64,000 nucleotides of DNA from Zarea fungicola (GCA_900169235.1 FWCC01000067.1:1-64000), one strand, 5' to 3'; shown: positions 32,756 through 45,911, numbered from the stretch's first letter. The notes: generated by a model not told the origin, from the sequence alone. A program made the numbers and translations.

Positions 32756-35352
32756 TTATAGCATACTGAGCAAGTCTTCCACATATCGCCTCGTGTCGAC
32801 ACCGATTCCCTGTGCAAGCTTGCTCACCGCATCTGCCCCTCCCCCGCCTCCCATGCCCATGCCCAAACTGCCACTGCTTGACGAAGCATGGTCACTCGCT
32901 CGTCGCACAAGGAAAATCTCCTTGGTCGTCATTGCTGGCGCTTGCACCAACAATCCTGCCGCCTCGTCTCCGGCGTCCGATTCCGGCCGCGGCGATGGAG
33001 GCGCTGATGTCGCAGGTGAGCCCCGCGCACTCGAGGTTGTTGCGGCCGCGGTTCGCTGGTACGTGGCTCTGGATCCGGCCTCTCTTTGTACCAGGCGTGT
33101 CCAGACCACCCACCATCCACGGCTCGTCTTTTGAGTGCGCTCCAGGTCGGTGACCCGCGGGGGGCGCGTCCCGCTGTACATGTTAAGCACATGCAGATGC
33201 GTGTTGACAGCATCTAGGCGCGACCACAGCTGAAGCGCAGCCGAGTACTCGTCAGCCGGGTAAAGGTGGTCTGGAATATTGGGTATAGTCGAGAGTAGAG
33301 TGAGATCAAGAGGGTTCCACACCAAGTCGTAGATACCCGGTGCACCGCTGCGGCCGCCAGTGTCGGGACGCTCGGGGCGATATCGCGTTGAGGTGAGAAG
33401 CGGCTTGCGCAGGGGTGAGAGCTGGTAATGAAGCGAGCGGTACAGAAAGTCCCAGGCGAGCGAGTCTGTGCGCAGGCGGAAGAGAAAGACGAAAATAAAC
33501 GGTCGGTTGACGTAGACGACTACGCGCAGTTTTTCTGATTTGCTATTCTCTCGCGCGTTCGCGCCGGGACGCATCGTTCCGCGCATTTGTTGCTCCGTGA
33601 GGGACTCGCCGCCGGCAAAGTCTTGCGCTACTGTTTCCAGATGACTTTCGTGTATGTTATCGTTGGTTATATTATTGCTCTCTAGCTCAACATGAATGGC
33701 CCGTAGCACGGTGCGTGAGTCGTACTCAGGGTCTGATTCATTAGATGCGTCGTCTTCGTCGGCTGCGCCGCCGTATGCTTCTTCGATTTCGCCCTTCAGG
33801 CCGATGAGATAATGACCCGCCGCGTCTTGCGACGGAGAATGCTTTGACAAGGGAGGCCGTTTTGGGACGGTAGCGTCGGTGGCCTTTGGAGGTGTGTGTT
33901 CTGCTTTGCTAGCAATTGCTTCCGCGGTAGAGCCAGATAACCCTGGGACACTAGGAAGAGTCCAATATTGGCCATACCCTAGCTTCAGATAGCTTACCAT
34001 CTTATCCAGCTTGCCATCTTCAGACTGCTGCTCAATATGTTGTGAATCTTCTACCGCTCCAGGGCCTATGGGCATCGGAGCCACTTCAGACTTATCCTTA
34101 GAGGCGGCGTCAGTTGCTGAGCGAGCTTCGGAGGCCACCTTTTGTTCTTCGGATTTCTTTGACACTACCGCAGTCGTCATTCTCTGCTCAGTAATCTCTG
34201 CTGAAGTTTTGACCGCTGCTGGAATATCTCCATGATCAATATTCCGTGCCGGTCTGGCTTTACGCATAGAGATTGGACTCTCAATTACGCCGTATGCGTG
34301 TTCGCCCCAAGTATACAAATCCTCCATCCATTGTGTTATGTCTCGGATAGACTTTCTAGACAGTGCGCCATTACCCAGAAAGATAGCTCCATCCTCCGAT
34401 GAAGGCTCCCTCCCACTCCCCAGCCACGGCGTGACGGCTGCAGCGTGAACTGCCTTACCTGTTGCCTCTGCACCGTCGTCTTCCCCATCTCCACCAAACC
34501 TGGATACGACCAAGTCCACGAGGCCCTCCGTCCTATCAACAAGGCCCTCGAGAACCTCACGCTCGCCACTGCCACGCTCTTCCTCGCCGACACCGACACC
34601 AAGCTCTCCGGACGCCGCAACATTGATGCCTTGGTAAATGTCCCTGGCAGGGTTCCCGTGCAGCGAGACGTTCCAGGTAGACAGGAAGAGATCCCAGTAG
34701 CGGCCGAGTACGGCGACGAATTTATGTCGCGGTAGGCGGAGGAAGAGAGAGCTCAGAGAGACGTCGTGGTGCATTAGAAAAAGACGATGTGCGCGCTGGA
34801 GGTCGCGGAGGACGAGGGCGGCCGGCTTCATCTCCTTGGTGTTGTATTCAAACTTTTCTTCTTGCGGCTCGCTGCTCTTAGTTAGGAGTCGAGGCGGTAG
34901 CGGTATTTTGTTTAAATCAATACTCTGTGTGGTTGATTAGTGCTCTGCTTGTAAATTGGCAGAGAGAACAAGCCTCTTCTCGTCTTGCCGGTTCTGTTTC
35001 TTTCATCCCTTTCATTCATGTTTTCACATACTGCCAAGATCCACCATCCAGATTCAAGCTCATGAACAATCACCCTAGACGTCTCCGTCTCAATGCTGTC
35101 TACGGCGCTGCCGTCCGCAAAGCCTTGGCTGAAGCTGACCATACCCTGTGCGAGGCCGATCTGGCGCAGGCGCTCGTTGCGCTCCTCCTGCGAGGTGGCC
35201 TCAGTTGGCCTGCCTCTTGTGCGCGCGGTCACCGACGCGTAGTACACGATTTGGTCGTCAAGGGTGTCGTCTGAATTGCCCAGAGACGGGTTGTAGATGG
35301 CGAGGAAGCCGAGCTGCGCGGGCGCAGGGCTGCCGGACGCGAGGGCGGCCAT
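32756..35352 (-). CDS. CCZ1: vacuolar fusion protein CCZ1
   Basis: The CDS is complement(join(32756..34924,35032..35352)), 829 aa, with a 107-nt intron (GTATGT...CACTAATC...CACACAG). Start is at 35352 (MAALASGSPAPAQ). The N-terminus LGFLAIYNPSLGNSDDTLDD followed by QIVYYAS is the hallmark of the CCZ1 first longin domain. The splice junction restores GWWILASIDLNKIPLP, which continues that domain. Later blocks (DFLYRSLHYQLSPLRKPLL, YDLVWNPLDLTLLSTIPNIP) fit the C-terminal longin-like part. Central regions are acidic and Ser-rich linkers. CCZ1 pairs with MON1 as the guanine-nucleotide exchange factor for the Rab7-type GTPase Ypt7, acting in late endosome, vacuole and autophagosome fusion. Confidence 0.9.
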
Positions 35353-35880
35353 GGTTGGAAAAAGCAAGGCCGCTGACGATACTTCAAGCCTCAAGACTAA
35401 TGTGCAATAAATAATATTTAATCCTTCATTAACTAGTCTTTAATTCTGGCCCAGTATGAGAAGGCAAATCTGGGCCATGGCAGCGTGAAAGGGCGAAGCT
35501 GGGTCGCGTTTGGCGGGGTAGAAGATCAACTACGTGGTGGTGACGAAATTGGCCGCGTGTTTTTGTTGCCGTGACGAGAGTACCATGGTGAACCTGAACA
35601 TAACCAATAGCATAAAATTAATGGAAAATCACAGTTAATTTTTGCTTGCAATTTTATTCCATCTGAAGCTCACACAGAACAGTTTACGCTCAAGAAAGAC
35701 AAATTGTCCGCGCTGGGTATGAGGCTGGTGTAGTACCTACACTGCAGCCACCATCTTTGTTGGCCGCTTTTTGCCACTGTACCCGTCGGTATCAAGAAAA
35801 TTACACACGATTTGGTTCGATACTTGTATACGACTGCCAAAGATTCAATGCTGCAATTCACGATTCAAGACCTTGGCGCC
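35353..35880. other. CCZ1 promoter / 3' flank of the CorA-like gene
   Basis: About 530 bp between two minus-strand genes. No additional gene is seen. Confidence 0.5.
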
Positions 35881-37393
35881 CTACAGCGTAGTCTCACGCC
35901 TCCTCCTCGCGAGCCGAACCCCTAAGTCCTCCCTCAACTCCCCTTCCTCACCGTCGCTGCTGTCCTGCTTCTTGTGCGAAATACTCTCAAACTCCCGGTT
36001 CTTCTGGCGCTTGAGGTGCCAGAGCCATGTAAAGTAGAGACAAAACGTTGCAAGTGTGAGCGGCAGAGTAATAGCCCAGTACAGGCTAAACTGGGGAAAG
36101 AGACTAACGGCAATCGAGCCAGTGTTGGCCTCCTTTGCCTTGTCCCAGTCAAACATGGGCATGGAGAATATGGCAGAGACAAAGCTGCCGGGGAGGAAAA
36201 ACATGGTGACAATGGCGAGTGTCTTCATGGAGGATGAATCGCGGTAGCTGGCGTGGGCGATTAGGTGGGTGGACTTGGCCAACTCGATACCGTTTAAGCT
36301 GTCTTCTTGGGTCATCATATGGAAGATCTGGGGGGAAATTAGTTGAAATACTGATGCTATAAGATAACGTTTGTTTACTTACTGCATCTATCTGGATGTC
36401 TGCGCGCTTCATTATGTATCGCGTATCAAGTGCCTGCATCTCAAGCCTCTCTTGAAGCACACCGACATGGTGTCGCAGTAACTGCTGAGAAACATACCGT
36501 CCACTACCCTCTTCCTGGACACCGTCCTTGTCCAACTGTGAGGAAATGAATTCCAAAACTTTCTTCATGGATGCGCTTTTTCTCTCGACACTTGCCAGCT
36601 TCGTTGCCGATCCGCTCGCTCGTACCGCCAGTTCACCAAGCTCAAGCTGCTTGGATGATGTTGCCACTCTGCTATTAAATGTGTGGTAGCCGGTCTTGCT
36701 TTCAATATCACTGACGCTGCCCTTGATGCGACGTTGTGTGATATCAATCTCAAAGCCGAGCTGCATCGCCAGTAGTAGTGCAGGCGCCATGCTGTTTGAG
36801 TATAGATCAGCTCGCCAGGTTGACTGGAGCAACTTGACGAACAGCATTTTGGGAGTCATGTCTTTGTCGCCCTTGGTGTCCGTAATATAGACAATCCCAC
36901 GGATTGGAACAGGGTTGTTCCGTGCCTCCTCGTCTGTGTAGCGGACCTGCGACCATATGGCGGCCAGCTTTGGTGCATGGCTAAAAGCGTAGGCGTAACA
37001 TTCGCTTCCGGCACCAAGCACACTTGTTGGAGGGAACGCCGAGACGTTCGTTACTGTGGTCCCCAAGTACGCATTGGCAAGATCCAAGCCAAGGGTTTTG
37101 ATGAGATCGCTGTGCACACTTTCTGGCAGGCGAATAGTCTGGGTCTTCCCTGCCTGGGCAACTGTCACAAGGACGAGCTGGAGGAGCAGCGTGTCACCGC
37201 GACTCAGCCCCGACTGGCCGCCATTTTGTAGAAAAACTTGCACAGACTCGACTGCATAGTTTTCAATGTACGGCTTGGTCTCTCTAGAGTCGCCATGCGA
37301 CCACACTTCATAGGACTCAAAGGAGCGGACACCGTTGTCAAACCTAAACGTCGCCCCGGGCCTCACAGACAGCTTCCGATATATCTCGTCCAT
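35881..37393 (-). CDS. CorA-like fungal membrane protein
   Basis: The CDS is complement(join(35881..36327,36383..37393)), 485 aa, with a 55-nt intron (GTAAGT...CTAATT...CCAG). A soluble N-terminal domain of about 350 aa ends in a long helix (LLRHHVGVLQERLEMQALDT). The sequence DSSSMKTLAIVTMFFLPGSF and FSMPMFDW follows, with a first transmembrane helix there and a second at WAITLPLTLATFCLYFTWLW, then a basic and acidic tail. This is the C-terminal arrangement of CorA-type Mg2+ channels. The GMN selectivity motif of true CorA is absent and the loop reads GSFVSAIFSMPMF, as in the large Pezizomycotina CorA-like group. Mg2+ transport is therefore not assured. Confidence 0.85.
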
Positions 37394-38658
37394 GACTTGT
37401 TTTGGATTGTGCGGCTGTGGAAATGTTCATATATACAATACAAATGCAAAGTTTTACGAAATTGATGAGAGAGAAGGCAGAACTGAACATTCTACACTGT
37501 TCAAGACTTTTGTTAATCGGTAAACTCATGATGCGGCCGGCCGGTAGGGCAGACGGAAGGCGCCCATTTGTTGGGCGCTAATCAGCAAGAGCTGGCTGGT
37601 GAGGCTGAAGATGCACTTGGCCCAAAAATGCGACCGTCGCTGCAGACGATCACGGGGCGCAAAAATGATTGGATGAGAGACAGACGATCGAGAGGGTTGC
37701 ACACATTACAGGTACTCTGCCTTTTTCCACTTTCCCCAACAGAAGAATGTGTACTCCGTAAATGAGGCAACTTACCGGCGATGATGATGTATAGAGACGA
37801 TTCGTAGTTGGTGATGCAGCGGTGCCTCAGGGAAACAGCCTTGAGGCTGAACTCTGGTGTTTTAGATAACTCAGTATCAATCGCCCAAATTGCCCAAAGA
37901 TTGGCAAACTTAATGGACCAGCAAAGATAATCGCCGTTCATGCGAGTATTGCAGGCTGCTCATTTTGCTCTAGCCGCCGTCTGCATGGCGGGAATGTGGC
38001 AGTGGCAGTGTTGAGACAGGCGCAGCACAGTTTTGTTTCTGTAATAACCAAACCCATAATTAGTCCATATGTCTGTCGCCACATCGCCTTCTATTGGATG
38101 CGGGAAATCACAGCACGGACCGGACCGCTGGCTGGGCAATGCCGACTTTGGTGTAGTAACTAGCCCGTCCGCGTTTGGGCTGTTTGTCAACGGCAAGATA
38201 CGCGCCGCCTCGAAACTTGCAGAACAACTCCAACCCATATCCAGCTCCAGTTATAACTAATTTAGTTGCTAGATCCGTGGAGAACAAGTCTCAGCCAAAT
38301 CGCCGCTAGGAATTCATACATCCCACCCAGTTCACGTCACTGAAACAAGAAATATCGATGGTTAAAATTAGAAAGAAATGACTGTTGGCCTCATAATATT
38401 CGCTAAAATTATATACAAATTTACATGATATGCATGGAGTGACTACTCAAGGTAGCAGAGAAACTTAGAAAAAAAACAAGTAATGCCAACGTTTTGTTGA
38501 AACGCAGAATCCTAAACCCCCGCGCCTTCTAAACTCAAAATTTTGTCATTTTTCCTCTTCCTCCCCAGGGATAAAACACAAAAGGGCAACATATTACCAC
38601 CTTACTTGCCGCAATTTGCCCCGTTTTATCCCCCCCAGTCGCTTTGTAAAGAGAAATA
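37394..38658. other. intergenic region
   Basis: About 1.26 kb with no supportable gene. A minus-strand frame at 37582-37941 (119 codons) and a plus-strand one at 38069-38260 show no recognisable features. Confidence 0.45.
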
Positions 38659-39551
38659 TTATCGTCGTGGTTCAGTGGCAGGAAGCTCGTGAACCTGTTG
38701 CTGCTCCAGTGGTGCATAGAAGCCAGCCGTCGTGGAATCCGACTTTGGCTGCGAGGCACCATAGTACTGCTTATTCGGGTAACTGCCCTCGGCGTTTTGA
38801 TCGGCGGGTCGTTCGTACCCTCCAATCTCTTGAATTTCGTTTGCAGGCTCATGTTTCTTCGTATTGCGACGGCGGAAGAACCAAAAGGCGGCGCCGAGCA
38901 GTGCGATGCCGGCCAAGGGTCCTACAACGGCACCCGCGATCCAGGCCTTGCTCGATGAGGCGGAAGTGTTCGGGTTGGGCGTCGGCGTCGGAGTGCCGGT
39001 GGCCGCGGCGCTCGTGGTCGCGCTGGCTGAGTTGCTGCTGGGTGAGGCGCCGGCCGAGGCGGATGTGCTGGCTGAAGTGGTCGAAGTCGAGCTGACAACC
39101 TTTGTGTCGCGGTAAACTTCATAGGCGAGCCAGACCTGGGCGCAGAAAATGCTCGAGACGACCGGGCTCTTGACGCCGGGCGCAGGCAGGATGGACATGG
39201 TCTGACATGTGGCCGGGGAGACGCAGGAGGCCACAGCAAAATTATCGAAGCCGAGTTTGTTGCTGCTGCAAGCTGTGGGCATTGGGCATTTGCTCGAGTT
39301 GCAGCAAGTAGCGTATGAACCCGATGTCGTAAAAGTGCCCTGGGGGCATGTGAGTGCCTCGGCTGTACATGTGGTATTAGAAATGACGAGTTCCAATGCA
39401 GGAAGCATCACGGGCAACACGTACTGACGCCATCTGGATGGAAATACCAGGCCTCAAAGTTTGGCGAGTTTGTAACGCTGCCGTCCACCGAAGACGTTGT
39501 GTGTGAAGACGGCGGCGGTGTAGTTTGTTGTTGTTGGCGTTCGACAATCAT
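38659..39551 (-). CDS. Ser/Thr-rich single-pass membrane protein (surface/mucin-like)
   Basis: The CDS is complement(join(38659..39362,39425..39551)), 276 aa, with a 62-nt intron (GTACGT...CTAAT...TACAG). The ectodomain has a Cys-rich segment (LTCPQGTF, SYATCCNSSKCPMPTACSS, ASCVSPATC), then a long Ser/Thr/Ala stalk. One transmembrane helix (AWIAGAVVGPLAGIALLGAA) is followed by a basic FFRRRNTKKH stop-transfer and a cytosolic tail with Tyr/Pro-rich sequence. This is the layout of fungal cell-surface sensors and mucin-like proteins. The model start (MIVERQQQQTTPP) lacks a signal peptide, so an upstream exon with a signal sequence is probably missing. No specific function can be assigned. Confidence 0.72.
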
Positions 39552-41994
39552 CTTGGCCTTCTCAATCTGTGCGTAACTCTCTGAGACTGGGAATTTCTGT
39601 TTCAACAAAAGCTACAATAAGAATTGAAGACTATGTAGATGAGAAGAACTATCCCAAGTGTCAGGCCCAAAGGGGAATGCCTATATTATGCTTGTCTTAC
39701 AACCTGAAAATAATACAGGCAGGGATAATAGCCATTACAATCTACCTGGGGGATCCTTCAGCCGCAGCCTGAATCAGTGGCTGCTCGCTGGCGGCGGGGA
39801 CTTTGGATTGAGGCTTGGTCGAGAGCCCATCGTTGATTTTACAGTGCTCCGTACACACTAGGTACATTTTGTTAGACAGCCACATGCTGTGATCGGCGGC
39901 CAGGCCCATCCCCTCTTGTTGCTAAATAAAAACAAAAGCGACTGGTGCTCCTCCATCATGCAGTAGCCGGACTTCTGCTCCGTCTTGATGCTACAATCAT
40001 CTCTAACGCACCAAGAACCTGTGGTGGCGATGCCATTGAGCTCCCTCTCCTGCAAGTGCGAGATGCCAGCCCATTCTTTGCCCTACCAGTCTTCTTAATT
40101 TCTGTGGGAATAGCCAGGGCCATGGCGCTGTTTTGGTTCTTGCAGGGGGCCATTGGCTCAACCGAGACCCCGTTTCTCTACGGAGTAACTAGTTCATTAA
40201 ATTAAAACTTTCGTATTCTGCCAGATTCGGATACAAGATTAGCTCAACATGACAGCGGTTCAAATATTAATAAGGAATATCTCTTGTCGAATTGCAAAAC
40301 GCCTCGCTGTTCATTTCCTTATTCTATTCTTTGGCATCAATTTGGAATTGGCCCGACCTGGCATTCAGTACTAATTGCCTCCGCGCGACTGCGTCTCGTC
40401 TGAGAGCACGTAGTTAAGGAGAAACAGCCCCCTGTACATTCTACCACGGATAAGCTACAGACCATCATAACGTTCCCAAGCCCGTCAGCGCGTCGTATTG
40501 CGCCAAGTCAGCCTTGCCACGCAATTTTGAGACGGGCCAAGCTACGACCAAACGAGCCAATGGTGGGCTAATTTGAGCAATTTTCCTCTCCGCCCATGTA
40601 AGCGCTGTGTTACATTCTACTCTCTCCGCTGGACCGCTAGGGGCTGGAACAAATTGCTTTTTAGGCTTGGCCGCCACCGCGCCGCCTGCGAACGCTACGT
40701 GCCGTTTTTACTTCCTGGTAACCGGCGGGTAAGGAGACCCGAAGTGTGATAGCAACAAGCCATTCATGTATATTGCATTCCCAGAAAAAAAAAAGCCATT
40801 GCGCAGAAAAGGGTAGCCGCATAAGCATCGTCTTGACTAAATTCGCACATCTCTGAGCGGTACTATGAGAAATCAGGCAGCGAGACGAGCTACGTGGATC
40901 GTCAGTTCACGCTGTGGCTTGCTACTGCCACCGGTGGCCTTCCTCCCGGTAGTTGTGGATTACTGATAGGAGGAAGTTTGCTAAATTTAACATAGCACCT
41001 TCGGAGGAAACGGCTCGGGTCCGCCAATTAATAACTAGTAACTAGGTAAGGCATCAGATTATCGACCTTGCTAGTGACTACTAGTATAATAGTAAGCCAT
41101 CGGCTGAATAGTAATCAACGATTAGTTATATTTAATCCATACGCTCGGACTCGGGAATTTCGACATCAGTACAGATCGTCTCGATGCAGTGCTGCTCAGC
41201 AAAGTATGGATGGATAGGGCCGAGGGGCTGCTTATAATAAAGAAGGTATGATGGTTACGTAAGTTGTCGTCCCTTCTCAAACAGAATATCAGTAGTAGAG
41301 TGAGAGCATGATTTCCCTGTGATACTCTAGCAGGCAATAACCATGCTGACGGCATTGGCGTCGGAATTTTTTTGTACTGTTCCCAACGCAGTTTCAAAGC
41401 GCCAATGCACTTGTATCTGGTTGGGATTATCTTGATGCACTTTGAGCATCACGCATTTGTGTGTGTATTTAAGTTATGAGCATTAAAAAACCTTTTAAGT
41501 CTACATTAACCGCGCAAGCTTACACCCTGTGGTACCAGGGAAAGGTGGAACTAATTACCTGCCGCACAACCCTGCACTAGGGCGCCGAACATGAGTCGCG
41601 ATGCAAAGCTAGTTACATATCTAGCGCAAACTTACAGGCGCCATCAGCTAGTTACCAGTGGAATGCCTCAAAAAACCAAATCTTGCCGAAACTGCCGGCA
41701 TCCGCAAGCCAAGTTGATGGCAGTATTGCATCAAGCCTCATCGCCTAAACCATTAATACGTTTCTAGATTGTCTATCGTTTTCAGCTCTTCCAGCTCTGC
41801 CAACCCAACTAGAGCTATAGCCAGTGCTTAATTAACAACAGGCGGAGACAATAATCTGGGGTAATGTGGAGAGGTCTCAGTAAACCCTCACGGTGCGCCG
41901 CAAACTTAGCTTCTGACACGACGAAGCACAGTTAGATGCGAAGAGCTAGACAGTCACGAGGCTCCCTCGCCATCCATAGTTATTGGCAGTAGCA
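39552..41994. other. intergenic region with an unexplained Cys-rich frame
   Basis: About 2.4 kb. A minus-strand frame at 39858-40055 contains SWCVRDDCSIKTEQKSGYC and continues, in another frame, with SNKMYLVCTEHCKINDG. This could be a decayed or multi-exon small secreted-protein gene, or an upstream exon of the gene ending at 38659. I could not build a consistent spliced model. The stretch 40206-41994 holds no supportable gene; its last part is the promoter of the Zn2Cys6 gene. Confidence 0.4.
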
Positions 41995-44263
41995 ATGCTA
42001 TCTGTGCGGATGCGCCCGGAAGGAACGCCGCGCAAGGATCGTCGAGCATCCAAGGCTTGCAGTGGCTGTCGGACACGCAAGGTGCGATGCGACGTCTTGA
42101 CGAGTGGCATTCCCTGCTCAAACTGCAGAGCAGACCAGTTCGAATGCAGCATCTTGCCGCGAAAAAAACGCGCCACCAAAAGCAAGAAGCAGCGGGAGGG
42201 CAATTGGGCTGCTCTCAATACCACCATTTCGGATGACTCTGGTTCCCTCGTCGGCGTCGCCCCAGCCGGGCACGTCACACAACACATTGCCCGACATCAG
42301 ATACCACACTATCCACTACTCAGAGACTTCACCGAAGGCAATGATGGAGATGAATCCGCCAGCGCAGACGGCCAAGCTTCCTTGGGAGCAGCCTCGACGA
42401 TTACACGTACAAGGCAGGTTCTACCGTCTCTTTCGCAGGAGGACATGCAGTACATGACCCTCAAAGGAGCCTTTGATGTGCCACCAAAGCAGGTGTTGAA
42501 CGATCTTGTGTCGAATTACTTTCGGGTTTTCCATCCATTTTTTCCAGTTGTGGATAAAAGGGCATTCTTGCAACAGTATGACGCCGCGACGGCGCAGGAC
42601 CGGTTCAACCAACACGGTATCAGCCTGCTTTTACTACAAACCATAATATTCACTTCTTGCGCTGTAAGTCTAAATCTAACCGGAGATGTTACCTTGCTAA
42701 CGAGACCGCACGTAGTCGATCGATGCGTCCGTGATCAGCAGCATGAAATTTACTTCGCGAAAGCAGGCGCGTGCAGTCTTTCACTCAAGAGCTCGAGTAT
42801 GTGATCAAGTCGATAGAGGTTGTGTAAATGTTTTTAACCATGCGGCGTTAGTGTCTCTATGAATTTGACTATGAAAAAGATAGTATTGTATCTGTTCAAG
42901 CCCTTCTTCTCATGAGCCATCATTATCCATCTATGACGGATCAGAAACACACCTGGTTTTGGGCGCAGCAAGCCATTGGCCTCGCCCAAGGCGCCGGACT
43001 GCACCGTGACCCGGGGCCAGTTTCCCAACGAAAGCACTGGGCGCGGATATGGTGGACATGTCTTTCCCGAGACAGGCTGATTGCGATTGGTACTGGAAGA
43101 CCCATGCACATCAACAGCCTCGACTGCGACGTCCCTATGCTTACGCTCGACGATCTTGCCGAAGACGGCGATGACGACGATATCATGGCCACCAAGACTA
43201 CCTTTATCGAGCTCATCAAACTGTGCCAGTATATGGAGTGTATTCTGCCACTGCATATTACGAAATCGACATCTGACAAATCGTTGGAAGAGCAGGTGGG
43301 GATATGTCAAGGAACGCTCCAAAGGTGGCTGGATCACCTCCCTGTTGCTGCACAGCTAGATCAGCCGACCAAAGCATCTCCGGGCTTGATATTTCCAATA
43401 TACCGAGCAGTTTTGCACATGATTTATAAGTACAAATTCCCATCTCGAACACCTACCACAACAAATCTGCTGACCAATGTGACTCTAGCATCGTGGTAAT
43501 AGCCTTGTATCAATCCCATCAAGCTGCTCCAAATTATACGCCAAGCGAGTCCCGTCTTCCACATCCCAGAGTCCAAGTGGCTGCACAAAATATCACCGAA
43601 CTGGCTGAAAGGCTAATGGAATTGGACGTTGTCAAGCTATGTCCCACAATATGGTGAAACTGAACTGTCCTAGGATCAATAAGGAAGCAAAATCACTAAC
43701 ACGGTTGCAGCGTCACCTCGATATTATCGTCGCTCATTGTACATCTCCTCATGCAGCATTTTAGCCTGGAAAAAGAAAACTGCGCAAGCGGCGCAAGCTT
43801 TGGAATATGTTTAAACTTCATTTCAGAGCTGAGCGACATTTATTGGCACGCAGGCTTTTACCATGATTTGTTCAAACTGGCGTTCAAAACGCAGGGAAAC
43901 CGCACCACCCCATTGTTGGATAATGATAAACACTCGGTTCTAGCATTCTTGCAGGAAACAACGAAAAATGGAAAGGCCACAAAACAGCCAAGGCTTGCTA
44001 CTCCGGAAATTTCTACCGCTGATGATATTGTCGAGGAGTCACAGACCCAGAACCAGCCGAGGGCTACTTCTACCGCTTATGAGTCGATGGTGGCAGAAGC
44101 GACGGGTATGGCTCCAAGCCAAGAGGTGACTGACACCGATGCTGTGGCCTTTGCTTCGGAATTCGAGTACCCGTCACTAGACAATTCAAATATCGATTCC
44201 GCTCTGTTTGAAGACTGGTTGAATGAGTGTGGATACTATTACAATAGTTTACCATCTGCCTAA
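41995..44263 (+). CDS. Zn2Cys6 transcription factor with fungal-specific TF domain
   Basis: The five-exon model join(41995..42663,42716..42796,42852..43429,43489..43653,43711..44263) gives 681 aa, with introns of 52, 55, 59 and 57 nt that are all GT-AG. The frame opens at a TTG at 41983; the first ATG is at 41995, with an alternative at 42010. The binuclear cluster is perfect: C22-x2-C25-x6-C32-x8-C41-x2-C44-x6-C51 (KACSGCRTRKVRCD, then PCSNC), followed by a basic linker (LPRKKRATKSKKQR). The middle-homology domain is evident in HPFFPVVDKRAFL, the LLLLQTIIFTSCA block and WARIWWTCLSRDRLIAI. The C-terminus is acidic and Ser-rich, suiting an activation domain. The gene is convergent with the dehydratase gene, the stops lying only 56 bp apart, and probably regulates that gene and the transporter beyond it. 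That is inference from position. Confidence 0.93.
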
Positions 44264-44319
44264 CCGAGAGATCTAGAAGAAGAAACAAAACGAGTTATGG
44301 ATGATATTTTGCTGCTTTT

Positions 44320-45911
44320 TCAAAGATGCGGGCCGTTTATTATCTCTTGACCCTGTTCGCTTTGCCAGAAAGTCCCATCGGGGTACTTGTATTGAGCCAG
44401 AGCCTCCTCTCTATACTGGACGCTGTACCCAGATTCCAACGGCGTGACGAAATGCCCATTTTTGGTCTTGACGGGGTGCGTCAGGACCTCACGGAAGGAA
44501 TTAATGTGCTCCAAGAGGCTCTTCTCGCCCGAAACACAGAGGTAGTTGATCAGGGCTAGATGTTGCGTATATTCATTCAGACCAATTCCGCCACTGTGCG
44601 GGACAATTGGAACGTTGAACCTATCAGTGTGTAAGCCTTTTTAATCACAAATAATAAAACTAATAGTATACTTACTTCTTGGCCATGAGAAGAACGGCCA
44701 TAACCTCGTTCACTCCGCCTAGGCGGCAAGCGTCAATCTGACAGTAGTCAATGGAGCCAGCTTGGAGCAGCTGCTTGAACATGACACGATTTTGGCAGTG
44801 TTCGCCTGTTGCCACGCCAATGCCGTGCGGTTTCAGTGCTTTTCGAATTGCTGCATGACCTAGAATATCGTCTGGTGAGGTAGGCTCTTCAATGAATCTG
44901 CACCGTATTATTAGTCAACCATCCTTTTTCAAGCCAAGAAAAAAATATCCCCTCCATTGGCCACTCACTTTGGCTTGAACTCAGCGAGGGCGAGCATATA
45001 GTCGATGGCCTCCGGCACATTCCACACTTGGTTGGCGTCCACCATCATCATGCGATCGTACCCAATAATGTCGCGCGCGATTCTTAGTCGTCGCTTATCG
45101 TCCTCCAAATCACCACCCACTTTAAATTTAAACTTGTCCATCCCCGCGTCCAAGTTGTCTTGAATCAGCCGGCTCATCCTTTCATCCGAAAACCCGAGCC
45201 AGCCAGCCTGCGTCGTGTACGCGGGCACGGCCTCACTGCGCATCGCCTCCTCCAGCCTCTGCACCTTTGTTGGTTGCTGCGCCTTGAGCATCTTGACCGC
45301 CTCCTCGGGCGTGATGGCATCGGTAATGTACCGAAAGTCGATGCAGTCGACAAACTCCGTCGGCGTCATGTCGGCGACGAGCTTCCACACGGGCTTGTCG
45401 AGACACCTCGCCCACAGGTCCCAGAGGGCGTTCACGCAGGAGCTCAGGCCCAGGTGCACGACGCCCTTTTCGGGGCCGACCCAGCGCAGCTGCGAGTCGG
45501 AGACGAGATCGCGCCAGGTTCGGCCCATGTTGGACGTCAGGTCGGCGAGTGACTTACCGACGAGCCGCTCAGCAATCATCTTGGCGGCCTCGGTGCAGAG
45601 GTTGTTCCCGCGACCGATGGTGAAGGAGATACCGTAGCCCTTGAGGGGGGTATTCGTCTCAAGGATGGTGTACGCCGCGCTGTAGTTTGGGCCAGGGTTC
45701 ATGGCATCGGACCCAGACAGGTCCAAGCTAGTAGGAAATCGCATATCTACATATATATTAGCAATACGAAATTTATGCAAGTTACGTAAAGTATACCGTG
45801 TGCCTGAAACCCCGTGATTTTTATATCACTTGGTAGAATAGAAAGGGGTTCCATGTCTGAAGCACGTCCGTTCTGCTCGTCCAACTCGGACGTCGTCTTT
45901 GAAGGAGCCAT
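44320..45911 (-). CDS. enolase-superfamily sugar-acid dehydratase (L-galactonate/L-fuconate type)
   Basis: The CDS is complement(join(44320..44620,44676..44897,44969..45746,45797..45911)), 471 aa. The introns are 55, 71 and 50 nt. The N-terminal [16 protein letters not shown] and [15 protein letters not shown] blocks match fungal L-galactonate dehydratase (LGD1) and animal ENOSF1/L-fuconate dehydratase. The barrel carries the expected residues: the KxK motif in [10 protein letters not shown], metal ligands in [16 protein letters not shown] and ATGEH, and the catalytic His in VPHSGGIGL. Such enzymes dehydrate L-galactonate or L-fuconate to 2-keto-3-deoxy acids in the cytosol. Which acid is used cannot be decided here. 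The gene shares a 542-bp divergent promoter with a sugar transporter and is convergent with a Zn2Cys6 regulator, so a small inducible cluster is likely. Confidence 0.92.
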
